Source: Saccharothrix sp. NRRL B-16348
GTDB lineage: Bacteria; Actinomycetota; Actinomycetes; Mycobacteriales; Pseudonocardiaceae
DNA length: 64,000 nucleotides
Direction of reading: 5' to 3'
Assembly: GCF_001280085.1 (NCBI RefSeq)
Contig: NZ_LGED01000136.1
Span: 62,001 to 126,000, forward strand
This document shows, piece by piece, positions 35,386-44,185 of the stretch. The notes under the pieces were generated by a model, which was given only the letters and a program-made list of their open reading frames with translations, was not told the DNA's origin and searched no databases. Both the position numbers and the translations under genes were made by a program. The first letter of the stretch is position 1. Each line of letters begins with the position of its first letter.

Positions 35386-37433
35386 GCGACGAACGCTGGG
35401 TCAGGGACGTGCGCGCCACGGTGATCACCGAGGTGCAGCAGCGGCTGTTCGCGCTGGAGCCGTTGGCCGACGGCCAGGTGCCGCACGTCCTCGTGCGCAC
35501 GCCGTGGACGCTGCCCGCCGAGGCACAGAACGACGTGCGCAACGGCGTGCGCGAGGTGCGCGCGACGTTCGGCGACGGCGACGGCCGGGTGCGCGTCGAG
35601 TTCGACACGGCCGTGGACGCTGCGGACCCGTGCGACGTCCGCTGCACGCTACCCAAGGTCGAAACCACCGAACCCGAGCCGGAGGAGGAGACCGACGGGT
35701 CCGCGCGCCTGCTGGTGCTGGGCTTCGCCGGCGTGGAGTTCCACTTCCTGCTCGAACCCGGCGCGGACTGGCTGCCGCTGGTGCGCCCGGCGACCGGCTA
35801 CGACGGAATCGGGCTGCTGCTGCCGCAGTCGATCGCGGGCGTGCCGCACGGGCACCTCGTGGACCTGCGCTACCGCGACGGCGTGCTCAGCGCGCGCCGG
35901 GCTGCCGAACGGCTCGACTACGCCGTGTCCGTCGACGGGGTGGACCTGGTCGCGGACGGCGCGCCGGTGCCCGCCTCCGGCGAGATCCGCTACACCTCGC
36001 GGGTCGACGGCGAGACCCGCGCGCTGACCTACGAGCTGGTGGAGTGGAGCGACGAGGTGCCCGGCCCAGGCGGCGGCGCCGACGTGCTCGACGGTGCGCC
36101 GCACCCCGCCGAGTACGCCGATCCCGGCCATCCCGGCACGCTGCTGGTCCAGCCCCCCGAGCCGGGCACGAAGGCGGGCGGGCGCCGGTTCCCGCTGGTG
36201 ACCGGGCGCGACGATGTCCGCGTGCGCGACGTGCACGTGCAGGTCCTGCACACCACCGCGACGCACCCCGGCTCGGACGAGCGCTTGCACGTGAAGATCT
36301 ACCGCTGCGCCACACCCCAGCACGCCGCGTACCTGCGCCGGCACCTGGCCACCCAGGCGGGCCTGGTACGGCAGGCGAACGCGGTCGCGGGCAAGGCCGG
36401 CGAACGGGTCTGGGCGGTTGCCCCCATCCACTTGGTCGCCGCGACACCGCCACCGGAGGTGCTGACGACCCGGTCCGCGCCGATGACGGTGTCCGACGGG
36501 CCCGAGCACAGGCTGTCCGCCTGGTTCGGCGTGCCCGACCAGCCGCAGCCGGGCTGCTTCGTGATCGTGGCGAGCCCGCTGCTGGACGTGGTCGGCTGGG
36601 CCGGCTACGAGCAGTTGGGCACGGCGCCCAGCGGCGTGCAGCTCGCCGCGCTGACCGCACTCGCGGCCGGTGTGGACAAGCTGCACGACCTGGGTGTGGC
36701 ACATTGCGACATCAAGCCGCAGAACGTGTGCCACCACCTCGACGCGCAGGGCCGCAGCACGTACGTGCTGGTCGATGGCGACGCGATCACACGGGCCGTG
36801 GGTCCGGTGAGCGAGCTGCGGTTCACCCCGGAGTACACCTCCGCCGAGGTGATCCGGGCGGCCAAGCAGGTCCGCGCGCCCGGTGCCCGCGACACCATCG
36901 ACCTCACCGAGCACGACCGGTTCGGGTTCGTGCTCGTGGTGCTGACCGCGCTGATCGGCGTGGACAAGGTCGACGCCCTGCTGCGCGGCCCGGAGGGCAA
37001 GCGACCGGTCGACTCGGTCGCGTTCGTGACCGAGACCCTGGAGGACGCGTGGTCGCCGGAGTGGGCCAGGTTCACCGCCGCGCTGACCGCCGCGTTCCGA
37101 CCGGGCGCGCTGCTGGACGACTCGTGGACGGCGAGCGGGTGGCTGGAGCGGCTGACCGCGCTGTGGAGTCCGGAGCGCGTGGAGGAGCCGCTCGAGGTGG
37201 ACCGGGTCGCGGTCGGCCGGTTCGGGCGCGAGGTCACCGCGATCCGAACGGGTGTGCGCAACGAGCGCGCGCCCGCGTGGGCGGAGTGGCGTGACGAGCT
37301 GGTCGACCGGGTGCGCGCCGCTCAACAGCAGGTCGCGCGCCAGGCGTACGGGAAGTGGTTGTGGCTGGGGCGGATCGCGTTCGGCGTGTCCCTGCTGCTG
37401 TTGGTGTTGACGGTCGCGGGAGGGCTTAAGTGA
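35382..37433 (+). CDS. Membrane-anchored Ser/Thr-kinase-like protein
   Basis: 683 residues, ATGA overlap with the fusion gene. The N-terminal ~300 residues are of unknown fold. A kinase-like domain follows: LHVKIYRCA (candidate Lys), HDLGVAHCDIKPQNVCHH near 437-452 (catalytic loop HxDxKPxN kept), then LVDGDAITRA where DFG is expected, giving DGD. A C-terminal transmembrane helix (RIAFGVSLLLLVLTVAGGL) anchors it with the kinase inside. The altered DFG could mean an atypical active kinase or a pseudokinase. Likely target: the co-encoded GTPase or SEDS-PBP. Confidence 0.65.
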   Translation: MSDERWVRDVRATVITEVQQRLFALEPLADGQVPHVLVRTPWTLPAEAQNDVRNGVREVRATFGDGDGRVRVEFDTAVDAADPCDVRCTLPKVETTEPEPEEETDGSARLLVLGFAGVEFHFLLEPGADWLPLVRPATGYDGIGLLLPQSIAGVPHGHLVDLRYRDGVLSARRAAERLDYAVSVDGVDLVADGAPVPASGEIRYTSRVDGETRALTYELVEWSDEVPGPGGGADVLDGAPHPAEYADPGHPGTLLVQPPEPGTKAGGRRFPLVTGRDDVRVRDVHVQVLHTTATHPGSDERLHVKIYRCATPQHAAYLRRHLATQAGLVRQANAVAGKAGERVWAVAPIHLVAATPPPEVLTTRSAPMTVSDGPEHRLSAWFGVPDQPQPGCFVIVASPLLDVVGWAGYEQLGTAPSGVQLAALTALAAGVDKLHDLGVAHCDIKPQNVCHHLDAQGRSTYVLVDGDAITRAVGPVSELRFTPEYTSAEVIRAAKQVRAPGARDTIDLTEHDRFGFVLVVLTALIGVDKVDALLRGPEGKRPVDSVAFVTETLEDAWSPEWARFTAALTAAFRPGALLDDSWTASGWLERLTALWSPERVEEPLEVDRVAVGRFGREVTAIRTGVRNERAPAWAEWRDELVDRVRAAQQQVARQAYGKWLWLGRIAFGVSLLLLVLTVAGGLK

Positions 37434-37717
37434 TCGCGAAGTATCTGGAGACCGGACCGAACCACCTGGCCGCCGCGGTGAAGGCACTGCCGCTGGGTGG
37501 CCGCAACGACGACGGCGTCGACCACCGCGTCGTCGACTGGGCGATGGGCGGCCTGGCCGAACCCGCCGCGCGCGACGTGGAAGCCCGCCTGCACGGCTAC
37601 CTCCAGGAAGCCGCGGACCTGGGCCGGTCGTACGCCAAGCGGCAGTGCCTGCTGTGGCTGGTCGCCTGCGTCCCCGTGCTGATCGTGCTCGCCGTCCTGC
37701 TCACCCGCCCCGCCTGA
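37430..37717 (+). CDS. Small C-tail-anchored membrane protein
   Basis: 95 residues from a GTG overlapping the kinase stop (GTGA). A soluble helical part (DHRVVDWAMGGLAEPAARDV, RLHGYLQEAADLG) is followed by one C-terminal transmembrane helix (LLWLVACVPVLIVLAVLL). No known family. Single-helix tail-anchored proteins in such operons may be adaptors for a membrane complex. Ten bases separate it from the GTPase start. Confidence 0.55.
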   Translation: MIAKYLETGPNHLAAAVKALPLGGRNDDGVDHRVVDWAMGGLAEPAARDVEARLHGYLQEAADLGRSYAKRQCLLWLVACVPVLIVLAVLLTRPA

Positions 37718-37726
37718 GGACCGCCG

Positions 37727-39466
37727 ATGACCAAAAATCTCGACCGGCTGCGCCGGTGCCCCGCCTGCTACGCCGACCTCGGCGTGCCGCCCGCACTGGA
37801 CGACGAGGGCTACCCGCGCCCGCCCAGCCTCTGGCTCCAGGTGCACGGCAGCCAACCCGGCGACATGGAGTGGCGCATCGGCCTGTTCGGCCGCGACCAG
37901 TCGTGGGCGTCTGCCGGCTTCCAGGAGCGCCGGATCCGCTGGTACTACCGGATCTGCGGTGACGGCCACGTGTTCCTCGACCACATCCGCACATCCGGCG
38001 CCCGCTATGACCCGGAGTGGACGGTCGACCGCTCCGACGTGGCCGCAGCGATCGGCGGCACAGCCGCGGGCAAGAGCTACCTCGTGCTGCGCACGCTCAA
38101 CCAGCAGCTCACGCCGACCGGCCTGGACGCGGTCGACTGGGACGCCGACGGCACCCGGATCGACCCGCAGACCTCGGACATGCTGGAGGAGCACCCACTC
38201 AACGTCCTCACCGCGCACTACGCGCGCACCGAGGAGGAAGGGCAGCCGATGAACGCGACCCAGCTCGGCGAGATGATGCCGGTCGCGTTCCTCAACGACA
38301 CGGTCTCCGCCGACCTGGTCGACCAGATCGACCGCATCCACGAGACCCACGCCGCGGGCAACGAGTGGGGCAAGCGGATCCGGCAGCCCATCGTGCGGCG
38401 CTACCAGATCGGCACCGAGCGGGTACTGACCGCGATCGCCGACCTGCCGGGCGAGCTGTTCGACCAGCGGACCGTGCAGGCCGACGACCGGCAACGGCTG
38501 CTGCGCAACTACGGCACGCTGCTGTGGGTCGTGGACCCGGTCGTCACCGAGTTCTCACACCTGCTGCCCGAGTCGCAGGCACCACGCGTGATGCGGGCGA
38601 GCATGCGGCCGGCCGCCGACGTGAACGCCGACCACGACCGGGTGCGGCGCAAGCGCAACGGCGTGCAGGACCGGCTGGCCCGCCAGCTCGCCGAGCTGTC
38701 CGGCGCGCTGGCCGTCGACCTGGGCGGCACGCAGCAGGTGCTGGTGTGCGTGACGAAGGCGGACCTGGTCCGGCTGATGCTGGAAGGTGGCCGCTCGCTG
38801 CGCGACATCGGCCGCGACCCGGACGGCCTGGACCACCCGGGTGAGGGTCTCGGCGACGTGGTCACCGGCACCGCGCGTTACCTGCTGGAGGCCGCTAAGC
38901 GGCACGCGACGGCACGGCTGCGGCTCGACCCCGGCGCCGAGGCCGTCGTCGAGCGGATCACCCGCAACCAGTACGACGGCGAGGTGCGCACGAAGGCCGC
39001 GGTGCAGATCGCCGAGGCGCTCGTGACGCACTTCGACAACCCGACCGCGCTGTGGAACCTGGTGCACCTGGGCCGCAAGGACACCGTGAAGATCCCGCCG
39101 GGCGACCCGTCGGCGCTGCTGCCGCCCGGGCTGATCCAGGTGCCGTCGCTGGACCGGCACCTGATCGACTCGCTGGTGGTCGGCCAGGCGCGGGTGATGC
39201 GCACCCGCGACCTGGTGATGTCCGCGCTGACGTGCGGTCTGGTCTACGGTCTCGGGTTCGGCGAGCAGACCCAGCGGATGCTCGGCCAGGAGTGGCGCGA
39301 ACTGCGCTTCTTCCTGTGCTCGCCGCTGGGGCAGGTTCCGGTGCCGACCGCCGACGACGCGGTGAGCTTCAAACCGCTGGGCAAGGGGCGCTTCACCGAC
39401 CTCAGCGCGCCGTCGAGCGCGCTGTCGCAACTGCTGCTGTGCGTGCTGGGGAGGCTGCGGCCATGA
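37727..39466 (+). CDS. Zinc-ribbon P-loop GTPase, double-GTPase-like
   Basis: 579 residues. N-terminal paired metal ligands CPAC (11-14) and CGDGH (~79), then P-loop GGTAAGKSYL at about 107-116 (G1), ADLPGEL near 237 (G3-like DxPG) and VCVTKADL near 343 (G4, TKxD). The unusual AAGKSY P-loop and zinc ribbon fit the double-GTPase (DO-GTPase2-like) group described by Aravind and colleagues in NTP-dependent conflict systems; this is from memory. No membrane segment is clear. It is the likely NTP switch of the operon, working with the GAP1-like protein. Confidence 0.65.
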   Translation: MTKNLDRLRRCPACYADLGVPPALDDEGYPRPPSLWLQVHGSQPGDMEWRIGLFGRDQSWASAGFQERRIRWYYRICGDGHVFLDHIRTSGARYDPEWTVDRSDVAAAIGGTAAGKSYLVLRTLNQQLTPTGLDAVDWDADGTRIDPQTSDMLEEHPLNVLTAHYARTEEEGQPMNATQLGEMMPVAFLNDTVSADLVDQIDRIHETHAAGNEWGKRIRQPIVRRYQIGTERVLTAIADLPGELFDQRTVQADDRQRLLRNYGTLLWVVDPVVTEFSHLLPESQAPRVMRASMRPAADVNADHDRVRRKRNGVQDRLARQLAELSGALAVDLGGTQQVLVCVTKADLVRLMLEGGRSLRDIGRDPDGLDHPGEGLGDVVTGTARYLLEAAKRHATARLRLDPGAEAVVERITRNQYDGEVRTKAAVQIAEALVTHFDNPTALWNLVHLGRKDTVKIPPGDPSALLPPGLIQVPSLDRHLIDSLVVGQARVMRTRDLVMSALTCGLVYGLGFGEQTQRMLGQEWRELRFFLCSPLGQVPVPTADDAVSFKPLGKGRFTDLSAPSSALSQLLLCVLGRLRP

Positions 39467-41505
39467 CCGAGTTCGTGCTCGTCGAGTACGGAGACCTGGA
39501 GGGCGGCGGCTTCGTGCCGCACGTCGCCGACGGCAGCCCCGCGCCGCCCGCCGCGTTCGCCTCCGCCGCCGCGAAACTGGTGGGCGGCAACGTGCCCCAG
39601 CCGCCCGAGCCCGTCGACGACGGGCGGCACCACCCGATGTGGAGCCTGCGGCAGGTGGACGTGGAGGGCGTGCCGCACTGGTGCTTCGCGGTGCAGGGGC
39701 GCGGTGGTGCGTTCGGGCAGGCGGGCATGTGCCAGTTCCTGTTCGCGGGCGCGGACTTCCCCCCGGACCGGCTGTGGAGCGGCGCGAGCCAGCTCGTACG
39801 CCCGGACGGCCGGCTGGCGCACCCGGACGTGGGCGAGCCCACCGACACGTGGCGGCGGCCGGTGTCCGATGACGCGGTCGCGGCGGGGCTGCGGGGGCTG
39901 TTCGCGGGCGAGACCAGGATCGTGCTCACCGGGTCGGCGCTGGGTGTCGCGGCCACGATCGGCGCACTACTGGCCGTGCTGCCCTCGGCCGTCGTAGCCC
40001 GGCACGTGTGGTCGACGTACCTGGTGCGCAGACCTGTGCAGGACCCGCGCCCGATCGTGACGGGGCGCTGGCCCGAGGTGCTGCCCGGTGGCAACGCGGG
40101 ACTGCGGTCGTGGCTGGACCGCGCGTCGGACCGCGCGGGCTCGCCGGTCGGGCACCCGCAGGCGGACGCCGTCGTGGACTGGCTGGCCGAGCTCGCCGGG
40201 CTGGGGCTGGCGCTGCCGCCGGACTACGCGGCGCAGCCGGACCTGGAGGCGTTGTCCGCGCTGATCGCGGCCCGACAGCTGGACTTCGACCGGCGGGACG
40301 TGCCGGGACTCCTCGACGCGGGCGACGACCGGCTGACCTTCGGCCGGGGCCGCGAACTGCTCGCCGAGTGGGCCGCCGCCTCGCCCCGCGAGGCGATCAC
40401 CCGGCTGGTGCGCGGGCTGCCCGAGGCGCACGAACAGGTGGTGTTCGACAGCGTGCTCGACCTGCACCGGCTCGCCGAGCCGGGCGCGAACCCGACGCTG
40501 TTCCCGCCCGCCGCGTCAGTGGTACCAGGCTGGGACGTGAAGCTCGCCGGGCTGCTGCGCGCACGGCTGGACCGGCACGAGTTAGTAGTGGAGTTCGTGC
40601 GCGACTACGTGATCGCGCCCGGCCGGCCGTTGCACGACCGGTTCCACGCGCACGAGTCGTGGCTGGACCTGCTCGGTGTGCCGCCGAGCGACCCGGCCTC
40701 GGGGATCTACGGCGTGCCGACCGGGCGGATCGTGGCGGAGATCCGGGACACCAAGACCCTGGGCGCGGACAGCCGGGCGTTCCTGGCCGCCGCGACCGAC
40801 CCGATCACCGAGGTGCGGCGGGTGCTGGACGGGCTCGCGGGCGTGCCACCGAAGGTCGCGGCCGAGTTCGTCGGGCTGGGCGCGGACGAGCGGGAGGTGA
40901 CGGACCTGCTCGAGTACGCGCTGGACCTCGGGTACGCCAAGGGCGGCGCGACCTGGGCCGAGAAGTGGCTGATCGACGTGCACGGGCTGGTCGAGGCAAA
41001 GCGCCGCCCGGCCGTGCTGGCCGCGGGGCTCGCGCACTTCACCCGGCTGGCCCGGGAGCTGCCGGTGCCGTTGCTGGTGCTGGCACTGCGCACCGAGGCC
41101 GACAACCTGGACCCGGCCGCGGCCGGACGGCGCAAGGTCTACATGGAGGCGGCGGCCAGGCTGGAATCCGGTGCGAAGAAGGTCCGGACCGTCGGCCGGA
41201 GCGCACCGGCGCAGCCCGCTCCGCCGTCGCAACCGGCACCTGAGCCTGCGCGGTCCACACCGACGCCGCAACCTGCCCCGCGCACACCGACGCCCAGCAC
41301 ACCACAGACCTCGCCGCCCCGGACCGAGCCCGCCGACCACAGCCCGCCGTGGGGTTCGCACCCCTCACCCGTCGTCGGCAAGCGCCGGCGGCTGCCCGAC
41401 CTGTCCGCGCACTGGCCACTGATCCGGTGGCTGTTGCTGGGCGTGCTGGTGCTGGCCATGTTCGTAGCCATCTTCCTGCTGACCCGCCACATGCTCGAAC
41501 GATGA
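39463..41505 (+). CDS. GTPase-associated protein (GAP1-like candidate) with C-terminal membrane anchor
   Basis: 680 residues, ATGA overlap with the GTPase gene. N-terminal ~130 residues: FVLVEYGDLEGGGFVPHVAD, VPHWCFAVQGRGGAFGQAGM, a compact domain reminiscent of GAP1 N-terminal domains. A long Leu-rich helical middle (about 140-560) is followed by a Pro-rich linker (APPSQPAPEPARS) and one transmembrane helix (LLLGVLVLAMFVAIFLL). In known systems GAP1 proteins always accompany such GTPases; the assignment rests mainly on this pairing. Probably tethers the GTPase to the membrane. Confidence 0.5.
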   Translation: MTEFVLVEYGDLEGGGFVPHVADGSPAPPAAFASAAAKLVGGNVPQPPEPVDDGRHHPMWSLRQVDVEGVPHWCFAVQGRGGAFGQAGMCQFLFAGADFPPDRLWSGASQLVRPDGRLAHPDVGEPTDTWRRPVSDDAVAAGLRGLFAGETRIVLTGSALGVAATIGALLAVLPSAVVARHVWSTYLVRRPVQDPRPIVTGRWPEVLPGGNAGLRSWLDRASDRAGSPVGHPQADAVVDWLAELAGLGLALPPDYAAQPDLEALSALIAARQLDFDRRDVPGLLDAGDDRLTFGRGRELLAEWAAASPREAITRLVRGLPEAHEQVVFDSVLDLHRLAEPGANPTLFPPAASVVPGWDVKLAGLLRARLDRHELVVEFVRDYVIAPGRPLHDRFHAHESWLDLLGVPPSDPASGIYGVPTGRIVAEIRDTKTLGADSRAFLAAATDPITEVRRVLDGLAGVPPKVAAEFVGLGADEREVTDLLEYALDLGYAKGGATWAEKWLIDVHGLVEAKRRPAVLAAGLAHFTRLARELPVPLLVLALRTEADNLDPAAAGRRKVYMEAAARLESGAKKVRTVGRSAPAQPAPPSQPAPEPARSTPTPQPAPRTPTPSTPQTSPPRTEPADHSPPWGSHPSPVVGKRRRLPDLSAHWPLIRWLLLGVLVLAMFVAIFLLTRHMLER

Positions 41506-42692
41506 CCACCGGAGAACCACGGATGCACCCGCACATGCCCACGCCCGAGTCGGCGGCCGACCAGGTCGACCGGCTGGCCACCCGCGCGGTCGCCGAGCTG
41601 GACCGGGTCGCGAAGTGCGGCCCGGGCACCCGCCCACCGCACCTGGCGCAGCTGGACGCCGTGCTGCGCGAGGCCGTGCAACAGGCCAGGCAGGCCCAGG
41701 CCGGGTCGGCGGCCGTAGACCGCGACTCGGACTTGTGGAAGCTGCGCGAACCCGGGTACCTGCGCGCGATCGTCGAGCACCCCGTACCTCGGCCGGGCAG
41801 CACGCTGCCGCTGGTGCCGGTCGTGCTCACGTGGGGCATTCTCGGCATCGCGGAGTACGGCTACGTCAAGGACTTCACCTCGATCGACGCGGTGGCGCGG
41901 CCGTCGTTCTTCGCCGACTGGATGACCCAGCCGCTGTGGCGCGGGCCGGTCGGGTTGTCGTTCGCGATCGTGCTCACCGTGCTGGTGATCATGTGGCGGC
42001 ACCGCGGCCCGGCGAAGGCCCAGGACTTGGCCGACGACGTGGACCGCGTCGTGCACAGCCTTGAGGTCGACCTGCTCGCCCCGCTGGCCGTGCTGCGCGC
42101 GCGCCTGGGACCGGTGCAGGTGGAGGAGCACACCCGGCAGGCCGCGATCGAACTGTCGGCCGCCGCCCGCCTGTTCAGCGGCGCGACGAGCAGGCTCGCC
42201 AACTCGACGACGGTGGTGGACCGGCTGGTCGCGGGCGTGGAACGGCTGATCGCCACGCTCCCGGAGCTGGGCAAGCAGGCCGAGCGGCTGGCCGAGGTGC
42301 GCGAGGAGCTGGACCGGACCGCCGCCGTGATCACCAGCCGGCTCGACCCGCTGGCGACCGTCGTCGCGGACGTGTCGGGTGCCGCCGAGGCCGCGCAACG
42401 GGCCGTGGACGTCTCGGAGCGGGTGCTGTCCCGGTCGTCCGAGCAGTTGGCCGAGTCACGCTCCATCTCCGACCAGTACGTCGGCCACACCGAGGCGCTG
42501 GCCGCCGCGCAGGCGCCGTTCACCGCCGTGGCCGACGTGGTCGCGCAGGCCGCGGGCCGGCTGGACAGCACGTCCGCGCTGCTGCAGAAGACCGTGGTGG
42601 AGCTGGGGAAGGTCGTGAACGAGGTGAACTGGCTGGCGCTGGTGTCCGACGGCCTGCGCGCCGCCGACGACCAGCACGAGGACGAGCGGTGA
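41502..42692 (+). CDS. Two-helix membrane protein with long coiled coil
   Basis: 396 residues, ATGA overlap; ATG 41523 with CCGGAG upstream is an alternative start. A helical N-terminus, two membrane segments (LVPVVLTWGILGIAEYGYV and VGLSFAIVLTVLVIMW), then a ~250-residue heptad-rich region (KQAERLAEVREELDRTAAVI, TVVADVSGAAEAAQRAV) typical of a cytoplasmic coiled coil. It resembles chemoreceptor-like or MotA/ExbB-like scaffolds without sequence identity. Followed by a gene with MotB-like topology, so the two could form a membrane motor- or sensor-like pair. Confidence 0.55.
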   Translation: MTTGEPRMHPHMPTPESAADQVDRLATRAVAELDRVAKCGPGTRPPHLAQLDAVLREAVQQARQAQAGSAAVDRDSDLWKLREPGYLRAIVEHPVPRPGSTLPLVPVVLTWGILGIAEYGYVKDFTSIDAVARPSFFADWMTQPLWRGPVGLSFAIVLTVLVIMWRHRGPAKAQDLADDVDRVVHSLEVDLLAPLAVLRARLGPVQVEEHTRQAAIELSAAARLFSGATSRLANSTTVVDRLVAGVERLIATLPELGKQAERLAEVREELDRTAAVITSRLDPLATVVADVSGAAEAAQRAVDVSERVLSRSSEQLAESRSISDQYVGHTEALAAAQAPFTAVADVVAQAAGRLDSTSALLQKTVVELGKVVNEVNWLALVSDGLRAADDQHEDER

Positions 42693-43177
42693 GGCGCCGC
42701 CGCCGCGCACCCGCGGCCGGTACCCTGGGGACATCCGGCTGGCTGTTCGCCGAACTGGCCCTGCTGCTGGTAGTCGTGGTGATCGGCTCGGAGATCTCCG
42801 ACCACCGCCCGGCCGCCTCGGCGCCGGTCGCGCCGCCGTCGGCCGTCGGGTCACCGCAGGGTTTGTCGTTGACCACCAAGAAGTTCCTCATGCCCGCGAC
42901 CCCGGATGCCGAGGCCGCGTCGAGGTTCCGCGACCTGCTGACCGCCGAGATCGGTCCGGACGCGAAGGTGGGCCTGGTCCTGCTGTTCGGCGTCTCGCGC
43001 ACCGGCTCGCTGGGTGACGGCGCCGTGGTGTCGGAACACCTGCTCTCCCTGATCGTCCCCGCCGGCATCCCACAACTGGCCTCGGCCGTGGACATCCGCG
43101 CCTACATCGGCAGCACGTCGGACGGGGCGGGCGGCGACGTGCTCGTCGAACTGTTCCTGATGAACGGCCCGTCGTGA
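42689..43177 (+). CDS. Single-helix anchored small protein (MotB-like topology)
   Basis: 162 residues from a GTG overlapping the preceding stop. A short basic N-terminus, one helix WLFAELALLLVVVVIGSEI (about 17-36), a Pro/Ser linker and an extracellular ~90-residue alpha/beta domain (AKVGLVLLFGVSRTGSLGDG, DIRAYIGSTSDGAGGDVLVE). The short cytoplasmic tail, single helix and small periplasmic domain recall MotB/ExbD-type proteins. No peptidoglycan-binding OmpA motif could be confirmed. Confidence 0.5.
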   Translation: MRRRRRAPAAGTLGTSGWLFAELALLLVVVVIGSEISDHRPAASAPVAPPSAVGSPQGLSLTTKKFLMPATPDAEAASRFRDLLTAEIGPDAKVGLVLLFGVSRTGSLGDGAVVSEHLLSLIVPAGIPQLASAVDIRAYIGSTSDGAGGDVLVELFLMNGPS

Positions 43178-43824
43178 TCGGCTTCCTGCGCCGCCGGAGA
43201 CCCCTGCCACCCGAACCGGACCCAGTGGTCCACCGGGGAACCGTGGTCGTGGACGGCACCGGCCACGACGTCGGCGACGTCCTGTGCGAGGCCCTGGCCA
43301 CCCGCGGCGTCGAGGCGACCACCATCGACCCCTTCGAGATCGACGCGGCGACGAACGTGGCAGTCCTGCTGCTCCCCCTGCGCCCCACCACTCTGCCCAC
43401 CCCCGGCACCACCGCCCTGTCGGTCCTGGGCCGCGTGGCGGCGGACCCGGCGGCCGCCTTCTCCGGCCGCCTGATCCTGGTGTGGTACCTGAGCCGAGCC
43501 GCCCGCGCCCACCTGTCGGTGGTGGGCGAGGCCCCGATGTGGAACGCGGCCGAACTCCTGCTGGCCACATCTTGGAGCCGCGAACTGACCAGGCACAACG
43601 ACGAACGTGCCGCAGTCCACTGCCGCAGCAGCCGCGTGTCGCGGATGGTCCAGGCCCCCACCCACTTCCGACTGGGCGTCAACCGCGTCCCAGACGTCCT
43701 GCGCACCCTCCGAACCCTGGACCCGGACCCGCTGCACGCCCTGTGCGTGGAGGTCGGCCCAGCCGACCACGTGCGCTGGGCCGGTGTCGAGTCAGTGGCG
43801 GCAGCGATACGAGCCCGGGCGTAG
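43174..43824 (+). CDS. Hypothetical last protein of the SEDS-PBP/GTPase operon
   Basis: 216 residues from a GTG overlapping the previous stop (GTGA). Reads as an alternating alpha/beta protein (GTVVVDGTGHDVGDVLCEAL, TNVAVLLLPLRP, GRLILVWYLSR), suggestive of a Rossmann-like or TIR-like fold but without a diagnostic motif. No signal or membrane helix. It ends the operon; ISL3 debris starts about 55 bases later, so further genes may have been lost. Confidence 0.5.
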   Translation: MIGFLRRRRPLPPEPDPVVHRGTVVVDGTGHDVGDVLCEALATRGVEATTIDPFEIDAATNVAVLLLPLRPTTLPTPGTTALSVLGRVAADPAAAFSGRLILVWYLSRAARAHLSVVGEAPMWNAAELLLATSWSRELTRHNDERAAVHCRSSRVSRMVQAPTHFRLGVNRVPDVLRTLRTLDPDPLHALCVEVGPADHVRWAGVESVAAAIRARA

Positions 43825-43879
43825 CGTGTGCCGCGTGAAAGTCATCGTCGCTGGTAGAGCGAGAGCCCTTACCTGCGCA

Positions 43880-44185
43880 AGCAACGGAACTAAGGAGGCA
43901 CGACAGCCACCCGCCACCCCTGCCCCACCGAAAGTCCGAGACGTGACCCGATGGATGCAGCAACATCGGACGACCTCGACGACCGCGAGCGCGGTCGGCT
44001 GAACGAGATCCTGGCACACCGCCCGGCGCTGGAGAGGTTGGCCCACCACGTCGCGGCCTTCGCGGAGATGATGACGGGCCTGCACGGCGAACGCCTCGCT
44101 GCATGAATCGCCGCGGTGCAAGCGGACAACTCTCCGCAGTTGCACTCGTTCACCGCCGGGCTCACACGCGACTACGCTCCGAGCA
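43880..44185 (+). pseudogene. ISL3-family transposase C-terminal remnant
   Basis: Plus strand across frames: PPKVRDVTRWMQ, then RGRLNEILAHRPALERLAHHV, AAFAEMMTGLHGERLAA, then a TGA where Trp is expected, then IAAVQADNSPQLHSFTAG and LTRDY. This is the C-terminal part of ISL3 transposases (HV..FA.M...G..L..WI..V.AD..P.LHSF..GL..D). It breaks off at about 44180, where AfsR-like sequence begins. Confidence 0.7.

Noticed and set aside
35487..37487. Long minus-strand frame opposite the kinase-like gene
   Set aside because: Antisense shadow; the plus-strand gene has kinase motifs, a start overlap and proper codon bias.
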